From: Anaeramoeba flamelloides
Lineage: Eukaryota > Metamonada > Anaeramoebidae
Reading direction: 5' to 3'
DNA length: 64,000 bases
Assembly: GCA_027625915.1 (NCBI GenBank)
Contig: JANTQA010000023.1
Coordinates: 7,192,001-7,256,000, forward strand
A program made the position numbers and the translations under genes. Positions 34,410 to 44,900 of the stretch are shown piece by piece. Each line of letters begins with the position of its first letter. Position 1 is the first letter of the stretch. Under the pieces are notes generated by a model. That model saw only the letters and a program-made list of their open reading frames with translations, was not told where the DNA came from and ran no database searches.

Positions 34410-35568
34410 ATGTTGGTAACTACCTTTGAATACAGGAACACTTTTGTTTGGCTCCAAAGCGTTGAGTCAGTGTGTGCGTAAGAAAATTCCATTTTCGGTT
34501 TTTTTTAAAGTATTTGTCATTCGAAGAAAATCCTTTTTACTCACCTAATTCGAAATTTACCTTCTAAAGATTAGAAAATTCAAAATTCCACCAGAGTAAA
34601 GTCAAAATCAAAGTATTTTTAAACACTATTTGGTTTTCTTTTGGTGTACACTTGTTCTTATTTTTGGTTTCGATCTAAAAGAAATGATACTAAAAAAAAT
34701 CGATTTTTTTTTGCCTGACTTTACTGAAAAAGAATCGTACAATGGGCGAATTAATAAATATTTTCTTTCAAAAAGTTCTGAACTTTAAAAATGGATAGTA
34801 AAAAAAAATATGCTTTGATTTTTCGAATATTTTTTTGTTACAAAAATAGTATTCAAACTTATAACGGCCAATTGTTATAAAATTAAAATTTGTTCCTCCT
34901 TTTTTTTTCCAAGTGAACAATCGTTAATTGATGAACGAAATTGAACAATAACCATTGGTTGAGTACACTGTTGGATGATTAAGTTATACTATTTTAACCG
35001 AAAATCTTAAAAAAGTTAGATCAAATAGAAAAATTTTTCTTTTTAAAAAAGAGTTAATTTTATAAAAAGACAACTTTGGAATAAAATATTTCCGAAAAAG
35101 TCAGAAGTTAAGACAATTTTTTAAATAATTCCGTTTCTAATTTTAGGATAGAGTTAAATCCAGAAAATATTGTACTTTCAAAATTAATTTGACTTTGGAT
35201 CTATTTTTGGGTAGTGGATTGGCTATGGTATAATAAGAAGAACGAAAAAAAACATCACTTTTATTTAATACATGGACTTTGTGATGTGGAAATGAGTGAG
35301 TTTGTAGAATGTATTATTCAATTAGCTGTAAATAATGAAGAGTCTTCAATGACTAGTAACCCTTTTTTTTTTTTGATCCTAAAAGGAATTGAGTAATTAT
35401 TATAACAAGAATTCAATTAAACCTAATAATTAACCTAATTTATCAACTTTGGAAAAATTAATTATTGTTTTTTACAGAATTTATTGTTTTGAATGAAATT
35501 GTCCCTCAAAAGATAGGAAATTATTTGTTTGGGTTTTTGAATAATACTAAAAAGAAAAATTTGTAGAG
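34410..35568 (+). CDS. Probable small multi-exon gene, possibly Hook/CH-domain-like
   Basis: Three pieces stand out from the background by composition and splice sites. First exon 34410-34477 (MLVTTFEYRNTFVWLQ then SVESVC, donor GTAAGA, GC near 45 percent). Exon 35215-35355 (DWLWYNKKNEKKHHFYLI then HGLCDVEMSEFVECIIQLAV, acceptor GTAG, donor GTAACC). Last exon 35479-35568 (KFIVLNEIVPQKIG then NYLFGFLN, acceptor ACAG, stop TAG), which joins in phase 1. WLQ near the start and SEFVECIIQLAVNNEE near the end recall the Hook N-terminal domain, which has WLQTF near its start and a LLQLILGCAV-NCE block near its end. That domain binds dynein adaptors and microtubule cargo. The middle of the domain was not found; 35147-35171 could be a 25-nt exon in the right phase. 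The pieces may not all belong together. It is transcribed away from the G-alpha start, 440 bases off. Confidence 0.4.
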
Positions 35569-35715
35569 TTTTTTATTTTTTTTTGGAAAATCTCACTTTT
35601 AGATATTTCTGAGAGTTTGTAAGAACAATTAACCTTGAAAATCTAATTTTATTTTTTAAATAAAATAAAACACAAATAAAATTTTTAAAAACACTATAAT
35701 CATGAAAAAATATTA

Positions 35716-36219
35716 GAATAGGGAAAAAAATACCGGATATGAGAGTAACCCCTTAAAAGATTTTGAATTGTTAATATTTGGACAATTGTTGTGTAATTTC
35801 ATTTAATTGAAACCAAATATATTTTTAACTAATACAAATACATATTTTATTAGCAAACTATTAAACATATCTTAAAATTCATTAAAGTGAGGTTTCTATA
35901 GAATACTCATTTGATTTTTTGATTGTAAAGTATATCTACTTTTATTTAAAAAGCAATCAGACTTTATTGAGGTTTACTTGAGAGTTTAGAAAATGATAAT
36001 TTTTATTCTTTTTTTTTGATTGGTTGAATGATGTTTTAAATTAGTGTAATTTCATTAATCATCATTCTAATAAGTGAGTGAGTTATACTTTTAAAAGTTT
36101 GATTCTTAAAAAAAGGATTTGATTTTAAATAATAGAAATCACACAGTAATTTTCCTAATATTAACAATTAAAAATCTTTTAAGGGATTATTTTCATTTCA
36201 GGTATTTTTTTTACTACTT
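35716..36219. mobile_element. MITE-like TIR element, copy A
   Basis: 504 bp flanked by TA on both sides (35714-35715, 36220-36221). The left end reads GAATAGGGAAAAAAATACCGG and the right end, reversed, AAGTAGTAAAAAAAATACCTG. The interior matches copy B at 56362-56852 over its whole length (for example TTATTGAGGTTTACTTGAGA, TCATTAATCATCATTCTAAT, AAGTGAGTGAGTTATA). No transposase is encoded. TA target duplications and terminal inverted repeats fit a Tc1/mariner-type non-autonomous element. Confidence 0.8.
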
Positions 36220-36528
36220 TATGATTATTTTTAAATATTTGTCAACCTTCTTGAAATTTAAAAGATTACGAGAACACTTTTCATTGACTTATGTCATGTA
36301 TGTAAACTGTAATTATTTATACAAGTTTTTATCAATATTTTTTTCTTTATTTATATATTTATAATTATTCATTTAGATTAGTAATATTAATTTCAAAAAA
36401 AGTAAAAATTGAGAAATATTATTTAAACTAATCGATTGACATTATACCTTTGATTACGAGAACACCACAGAAACTTATCATATCTTTTTTGATTATTTTC
36501 AATTTAAAAATAATCAAATTAATATATA

Positions 36529-37136
36529 AACCATTTCCAAAAAAGTGGGGAAAATTTATTTTAAAATATAATATTTAATTAAATCTTCGAAAAAGTATTT
36601 TAAAATATCCGAAATAATTTACTACTATTTATTGATTCACCCTCTTAATTCAATTTTTTTTTAGCATTGTATTATATAAATAAAAGATATTAAAATTTCT
36701 GATCTCAATTTTATCTGATGATTTTTAGGAGTGACAATTGGCCACTATATTATTTTATTTTTGATCGAAACAACCCCTTTCATAAATTATTTCATCTGAA
36801 CAATAGTTCAAATAGACTTAAATACATATAACCACATTTGATTATTTTAACAATCATTTACACACATTCCATATTTCCAGTTTTTTATTTAAATTGGTTG
36901 TAACTTATTTTCTCCAAAAACAGTGAAATTATTTTTATTCATTTTTTTTTTTTTTTTTGGAAATGTTTCATTGAACACGTTTTGAAATAAACATCTTAGT
37001 CATTTACCCAATTGGTATTAATATTTAACCTACTTTAGTATTGTCAATTAACGAATAGCTTCACAAATAAAAAATATAATTTATTAAATGTAAAAATAAA
37101 AACACCACATCTTTTTGGAAAGATCTTATATATTTA
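36529..37136 (+). repeat. Dispersed repeat R5, copy 1
   Basis: Aligns in order with 59626-60215: AATTTATTTTAAAATATA, AAAAGTATTT, TAAATAAAAGATATTAAAAT, GATTTTTAGGAGTGA versus ATTTTTTAGGGGTGA, TTTTGAAATAAA, CCAATTGGTATTAATATT. Roughly two thirds identical. No coding content. Confidence 0.65.
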
Positions 37137-37199
37137 TTTATTTTTAAAGTTAAATTTGAAATGTTTTAAATATTTTCTTTGTGAGAATTTTTAATTTTT

Positions 37200-37700
37200 A
37201 GGTTCCATAATTTCTCATATTTTTTTTCACCAAAAAGAAAAAATTAATTTGAACTGTTCTTTGAATCAAAAAAATATATTTTTTTTCAAGTTTAAAATAA
37301 TTATTGTAATTTTCTATAAAAGAAAGTTTATTTTTTTTATTCTTTGTTATTTCAAAACTTGGTGATTATGATTTTTTAAGTATATATATATTATAACCCC
37401 TTAACAGACAATATTTTTTTATATATCTTCAAAGAAAACACACACACACACCCGCTTTTTTTTTTTTTTTTTTTTTTTTTTGAAACAAGTAGAAAATAAA
37501 TGTTTAATTTTGAACTTATTAAAAATGAGAAAAACCGATAAAACCTTTTAAAAACAATAACCCATTTCTGAAAATTGCTTTTAAACGCAAGTTTTCTTCT
37601 TTTGTACTAATTATATTTTTACTTAGTTTTTCAATTTTGAGGCGCTATGATTTTTTTTTTTTTTTTTTGATTGAAATATTAAATTTATTAAGAAGTTTTT
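37200..37700 (-). repeat. Dispersed repeat R4, partial copy 4
   Basis: Matches the outer part of copy 3 (about 54890-55190) in the same orientation: CAAAACTTGGTG, AAATGAGAAAAA, CGAT, TTTTCAATTTTGAGG-type blocks. Only the end with these blocks is present. Confidence 0.5.
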
Positions 37701-39429
37701 TTGTTAATACCCTAGTCACCTCAAAAAACCTTTGGAGATAAGTTGTTCTCTTTTTTTTCTAGGCTTGCTAAGAGAAGAATATGAACAGAAAAAAGAAAAC
37801 AAATAGTTCTAATAACCAGTTTAAATTTGAGATTGAATTGGCATCGTGTTGAGAAATGTTTCAAAATTGAATTATCTCTTTAAAGTTTTCAGAATTGGAG
37901 AAGAAAGTTTTTTCTCCATACACAACCAAGGCAAAATGAATATGAAAAGTAATGATAACCTCGATAACACTTTTTTTATATCACGTATTAATTGTTGATA
38001 GATTGATAAAGAATGATTTTCATTGGGTACTTTCCCTGGGTAATATAAAGAATAAACCCACTTGTCAGCAGAATTAAATAAAAAATACAACAATTTCTTG
38101 GATCTTTCATTTTTTTTCTTTAGTGTTTTTAACTAAAAAAATCATTTTTTTTTACAATTCTGTTTATTTTCTGACCAACACACTTTTATTCCAAAAAAAA
38201 ATGAACACCATCCTGAAAAAACACCCAACTTGAATGTTTACTCAGATATAATTTTTATTTGTAATTTTCAATTAATTCACAAGATTTTTAATATATTACA
38301 GAAAATTGAATACTAACTGGACACATAAAAATACCACCGTTTCCCTATATTTTCTTTTTATAAATAGAGTTTTCAAAGAAGTAGATTCTAATTTTAAAAA
38401 CTCGATGTGAAAAAGGAAAATGAAAATGAAGTTATATTTTTTCATTTTGATAATTTAAACACCAATATACTATTTTTTATTAAGATAAGTTATGATAAAT
38501 CACTACATTCAAAAGTAAACACCCAAATTTTATTTAAAATCGCCACAATTCCAAGAAGGCAGTGTTTGTTAGCAAAACTTTTCTTTAAATACAAAACTCA
38601 GATAAAAAACCTGTTTCTTTTATGAGAGATTATCCAAAAATAACAAATCTGCACTAAAATAATTTCAAAAAAAAATAAATTAAAAAATATAAATAATTCT
38701 ATTTCTCTTAAATTATTACACAACCCAATAATAAGAATAATAATTAAGTTATGTACTATGTTCACACCCTCGAGAGTATGAGTTATTGTGCTATTTCACT
38801 TTCATATCTCAATTAGAATTTTCACTCTTAAGAAATTGGTCAAAAAAAATTTTTTTTTTTTTTTTGTAATCTTTATATTATCATGTATACTTTTTTTTCT
38901 TTGTTTTTTCAATGAGAAGGGAATTGAAAATAACAAAAAAAAAATAATTGTAAACAAATGCCTTTGGGGGATTTTCAAGTACGCGTTTAAATTTGAGAAG
39001 ATTTCAAACTTGTAACAGAAAATGTAAAAAACAAATAGAACAGTCAGAGGAATTACTGTGAGTTTACAGAGTTGAAATGAAAATTCTAAAATATTAAAAA
39101 TAAATTTTGGTATAATCTGTCAAGGTAAAAATTGTGAAAATTGAAAAAATGTCACATTTTTTCTAAAAGAAATTTCTCGCTGTGTAAATATTATTGAGAC
39201 AACAAAACTCTTCCATGGATATTTTTATAAATTATTTCACCGTTTTAACCTGAAAACATAGTCCTTAAGTTCTGATATTTTTGAATAACATGGTTAGAAG
39301 ACAAATTATCCCTAAACCAATTACTTCATGGTTTTGTCAGTTTAAATGGGATGAATTTCTTCAAAAGTATTTTTCTTTAAAGGGCTAGTAAAAGAAAAAC
39401 AATCATGTAGTAAAGTTAATAGCAAATTC

Positions 39430-40610
39430 AAATAAATTAAACCTCATCTAAAAACTGAAAAATAGTGTAAAAATCTGATTACCACAAAAGAAGCATACTT
39501 ACTTTAGATACTATTTTCAGAAATGAATTATTTTTTTTTTAAGGATTGATCGATTTTTCTCATTTTTGAAAAGTTCAAAATTCAAAACCTATTTCTGAAT
39601 TATTTGAAATAAAATTATATTCTTTTAGAAATTAAAAAAATCTAATGTTCTGTAAGGAAATGAGTACAAAAATACACTGAAAAAATAAATTCACTAATTT
39701 TGGAATAACTCAGGATAAAAAAATCTACTTAATTTCAAAGAAATTATAATAATTATTTTTAACTTGAAAAAAGTATATTTTTTTGATTCTAAGAACAGTT
39801 CACATTAATTGTTTCTTTTCCGGTAAAAAAATATAAGAAATAAAACAAAACCTCTGAAATTAAACATTTACACAAAATCTTTTTTTTTAATGTCCGGAAA
39901 ATTCAACTTATTATCCAAAGAAATACTTTTTGATTTGATTATTTATAATCAATAATTAATAACCCGATTTTAACGTTTCCAGTGGATTACCAACAACCCA
40001 AAAATTAAACTTGTTAATAGATTTACTCTTATTTCTTAATTATTTAAATATTTTCAAACAAATAAAATACATTCAAATTAATATTTTTAATAAATAAAAA
40101 TAAATAGATATTATCTAGAAACTGATTTTAATACTAATATTTCCTTGTTTATACTCTTAGGATTTGAAAAAGGAATGTTGCCTAATCTTTTAAAGTTCAA
40201 GAAATCGAATAAATATTTGTGTAATATAAAACCAAAGTTCAATTATTTTAGATCTTCAAGGATTCAATATTTGATTTATTTTTATTGTATTTTTAAAATA
40301 AGATTAAAGGATCAATGTTTTTTTTTTTCATACAGACTCTCAGAGATTACTAAAAGTGAGATTTCTTCAAAATTAAAATTTTTTGCTAATTTTTCTTCTC
40401 TAATTTGAGATCCAAAAACCCCAACAAAAAGAATAGATCTTTTTACTGAAAATTACATTGGGGAAAATACACTCTTTTAAAATTGATAACTCATTTCTCT
40501 AAGGTTGATAAAAGAAGTTGCTTTTTTTATCTGGTTTAATTCTATCCTTGTTAAAATAATTCCTCTATTACATTTGTGATTAAAAACTAATAAGGTTACA
40601 CCTATCTTAA
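39430..40610 (+). repeat. Dispersed repeat R4, copy 2
   Basis: About 1.2 kb, parallel to copy 1 (31380-32965) and to the reverse complement of 54010-55190. It ends near CTATTAC. The open frame 40145-40408 inside it is not conserved in the other copies, so it is not treated as a gene. Confidence 0.7.
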
Positions 40611-40967
40611 GGGATTATTAATTTACCAAGTCTTAAAAAAACAAATATAGATCAAACAAATAAAAAGAAAGTGTAAATTATTATTCAATTTCTTGACAAA
40701 AGTTCCTCTTTTTAAAAAGAAAAAAATGTGGAAAATGAAGTGAAAATTTTTTCCCATTATTATTGAAATACCTGTATAAACAACGAAATTGAACCAAGGG
40801 TAATCAGAGCAGATGTACCAATGTTTAACAAGAAAATTACAGAATTTAATATTGAAGAACAACTTTCAACGATTTTCCTTTGAGAAAAAGGAAAATATCT
40901 TGAAATTTTTCGAAAAGAATTCATTTTTTATTTTTTCAACATCGAACTAAACATTCCTTTTAACAGT

Positions 40968-41872
40968 ATGTCACAACGAGTAATTAAAAAAATTAAATTC
41001 CAAGACTACGGATCAAAACCAAAATATGAACAAAGTATTTTTCTTCTTTCTTTTAGTCTTTTCTTCTTTTTCTTATTCCTTATTTTTATTTTTGATAACA
41101 ATTAACAAAAAATATTTTTTTTGTTGTTTGTTGTTTGTTGTTTGTTGTTTGTTGTATTTCTTCCCAAAACCAAACACCACTCTTTCAATTTTGTTGGTGT
41201 GTGTGAATAAAATTTTAATTAACCCGACACACAAAAAAACAAAAAAAAATAAAAAAAAAAACCGTTTTAAATGTTCAATTCCATCAGAATCATTTGGCTT
41301 CAAATCAAAAGAAAATTCGAATGAAGAAGAGGACGAAGAAGAAGAAAAAGAGTCACACGTCATTGAGACAAAGAAATTGAAAATGACAAAGGACTCACAA
41401 GGAAAAAGGATCAATGAATACCAAATACTTGAGAATTTAGGAAGGGGGTCCTATGGGAAAGTCAAGAAAGCAGTCAAAAACGGCAAAACATATGCAATCA
41501 AAATCATGAACAAGCGTTTATTAAAAAAGAAACGACAAGGACGAAGAAAGACGGCGCTTGACAACGTCAGAAGAGAAATTGCAATCATGAAAAAGGTGAA
41601 TCACCCTAATGTCGTAAATTTATACGAGGTTATCGACGACAACGAAACACAACTTTTGTTTTTAGTTATGGAATTTATGGAAGGTAATGTTGACTCTTTT
41701 TTCTTTCTTTCCGTTTTTTATTTTTTTATTTTATTTATTTTGCAAATGAACAAACTAAAACAATTTCTTTATTTCAAATTTAGAAATACCAAAAAGAAAA
41801 GAATTCCGTTACAGAACATTTGTTTGACTTTTTTTGAAACATGTTCAGCATGGTCGAAACATTTTTAATCAA

Positions 41873-41906
<34 letters not shown>

Positions 41907-44900
41907 TGGTTTTATTTATGGCAATCCTTCAATTTATAAGATCACAAACTAGAATTCAATCAGAAGTAAACTTGTCTTTGATAAAGTGCACTGTAAAAAG
42001 GTGTTTTTTTGTTTTCTATTTTAAACAACAAAAGAAAGAAAATCAGATTTTCGATCATTCGGAACTTGTAATTTGTTCAATATTTTTTTTAAAGAAAGTG
42101 AGCGAACGCTTGTGTTTGTTAATTTAATTAATTAACGAAAGAATCACCAATTTAATTCTTTTTTTTTTTCAAAAATGAAAAAAAGCCAAACGAAACTAAA
42201 AAATTATTTTTTAATTTTTATTGCGATGGTTGTTTTAAAAAAGTGTAGACAAAAAGTTTGATATGTTGTATTTCAAACTGCTCAATTCACCCCTTTCAAG
42301 CAGTTTGGATAACACACTAGAAAACTTTTAGTCTTCACTTTTTGAAAAAAGCCTTAATACAGTGTTTGAAAAATTTTTTTTATTTTAACCAAGAGAAATG
42401 AAATAACAAAAACCAATAAATATTATCAAAAATACCGAACACCTACACTTTTAACAATTGGTTTGACTTCTTTCTTTGTAAACGTACTTTGGAATTTAGG
42501 AAAAAAAAACATTTTAATTTATTATTATCAGGACAAGAATAGCACAAAGGTTGTGCCACTTTTTTTAATTCACAACATTTTTGTTTTTTTGGAATTATTT
42601 CTAAATTTTGAAAATAATTAAGAGATCAAAAACCCTATAACTTTCAATTTCAAATTTTATACAATTGAAACTTTTAAAAAACTTGCAATTTAAACATCTT
42701 TTGGATTTTTGGTTTTCATAAAAACAGTTTAAGGCTTTGGAAAGTTTACAAATATTTTTTATTTTGGATAACTTTCAAAAATTTCAAATAAATTCCAAAT
42801 GTTTATCTTTTTTAAATCAATTTTTTTTATCTTTTTTTTGGACTTTATAAAAGTTTCTTTCAAGTGTTTGAAATTTGAAAAGATCGAAAGAATACAGGAA
42901 ACCGAAACCTTGCAGACTGCTAGTCTAACAGTTCCAAAAAGGTCTTGAAAGTATTTTTATGGATTGTGCAATTCTTGTCGTGATTAAAAGCTAATGCTCA
43001 TTAATAACCCTAAATCTCTAATTCCAATCTACCACCATAAAAACATAATTTAAAAGTTATTATTATTCTTATTCAATTATATTTTTTTCACAGTTATTGA
43101 AGTCTTCAATTACTGAATGACCTTTTATTTATTTCTTTTATTTTTTTTTTTTTTCACAAGTATTTTTTCTTTTGTAGAATAATAAATTATTACCTAAAGG
43201 ATTGCTTGGATGTAATGATTTAAATTTCATACAAATAGATTCAATCATTAAAATCTTTTCAATAAAAGCATTTGATCAATTAAGGATAATTCTTAAAAAA
43301 GGCACAGTTATTTTCAAAAAGCAAGGACATTTGTTTTTTGATTTTTTAAGAATTAAAACTTTTTCAAAGTTTTCTGTTTTCATAAAGTGTGAACTTTTTT
43401 TAAAAAAAGTTCTTTTCTTCCCACACCAACCTCTACCTCACATTTAATGGTTGATTCCTACTTTTTTAAAACAGAAAATTTTCAAAAAAATCTACAAAAA
43501 AAAAAAAGTTCTCACTTTTTTAAAATAGAAAACTTTAAAAAAGTTTTAATTATGATAAAGTCTTCGCTTTTTTAAAATATAAAACTTTCAAAAAGTTTTG
43601 ATTCAAACAATCTAAAAAAAAAAAAGAAAAATTCTTTACTTTTTTACAACAGAAAACTTGATAAAAGTTTTAAAAAAGTACTGGCTTTTTGAAAACGGCT
43701 TTAAACTTTAACAATTTATTCTTCAAAACTTTTTTTTTTTTTTCATATTTCTAATTTAATATTGAAAAAAAAAAAAACACAGGAAAATAAGAAACTCTCT
43801 CTTTTTTAACTTCAGAAATCATGACAATGATGTTAATTAGAGTAATAAATATATGCAAATATATAGTTTTATTTATATAAACAGATAAATTTATAAATTG
43901 ATATTATTATTGTTTAAACTAGAAAGACTGGTATTAATTTTTATTTTAAAATTTACCAGAGATTATTTTACATTTAAAAATATCAATTACTATTTATTCT
44001 AATTAAAGTGTTAACGATCACCATAGAATTGCCTAAAAGTTAAATATCATTGTAATTGAAGAAAAATAATATGTGTGCACTCTGATTGATACAGTTCACT
44101 CAAAATTCTCTTCGAAATTATTATTGATCAATAAATATTTAAATTTTTTTTTAATAATGATCTCAATTAATATTTTGCACAATTCTGAGATTTTTTTTAA
44201 ACATAAATTTCCTCATTTCTAAAGATAGGAATCAACAATCAAATTATATTCCAATATTTTTCAATTAATATCTTTAACTTGTAAAGAGTAACTATTTTTT
44301 TTTTAATTTTGTTTTTCTCAGATTTAATCAATAATAATTATAATTTAAACATCTGAAAAATTGATTATTTTTGCTTTCTAGATATTGATTATTATACTCC
44401 CGAGAGGTGGTGAGTACCACAAATAATTTTGCATGAGTTGATTGGTGATCTTAGTTATTTTAATAAGAGTATCTACGATTATTGGAATCTATGTTAAGAG
44501 CATGCTTGGGACATTAGAATTCCAGTGGCACGCAAGACACTCTTATTAAAATAACTAAGATTTTCAATTGCGAGTACTTTAACTGTGATGGATACTACAC
44601 TAACCAATCGAGAAGATACAATTTACGATATTCAGTTGATTTGCCACTGGACTTTTAAAAACAAAACAAAACTCAATAACAAACAACAAATGAACGTTTT
44701 TTTTTTTTTTTAAAGGATCTTTTTTTTTTTTCAATCATTTTTCCTTTCAGTTTCTTTATTAACTTCAGTCTCAAAAAACCTTTTCCTTCTTTTCAATTCA
44801 ATTACTTTTTTCCTTCATTTTCTTTTCTTTTTCCTTCTTTTCAATGAGCCTTTTGGTAAAGTTAATAGATCCGCTTTTTGGTTTATTACCCCTATTTAAA

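Larger units (their letters stand above)
35569..40967. other. Repeat-rich intergenic region, 5.4 kb
   Basis: Between the Hook-like gene and the kinase gene. It contains a TA-flanked inverted-repeat element (35716-36219), repeat R5 (about 36529-37136), a partial R4 copy (about 37200-37700, minus), a long T run at about 37457-37481 next to a short CA run, and a second R4 copy (about 39430-40610). The minus frame 37872-38093 and plus frames 38407-38625 and 38788-39015 have no recognisable domain. Confidence 0.6.

Noticed and set aside
37872-38093. Minus-strand frame reading ADKWVYSLYYPGKVPNEN
   Set aside because: Somewhat protein-like, but no start context, partner exon or family could be found.
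38788-39015. Possible membrane protein from a Phe/Leu-rich frame
   Set aside because: Produced by T runs in AT-rich DNA; hydrophobicity alone is not evidence.
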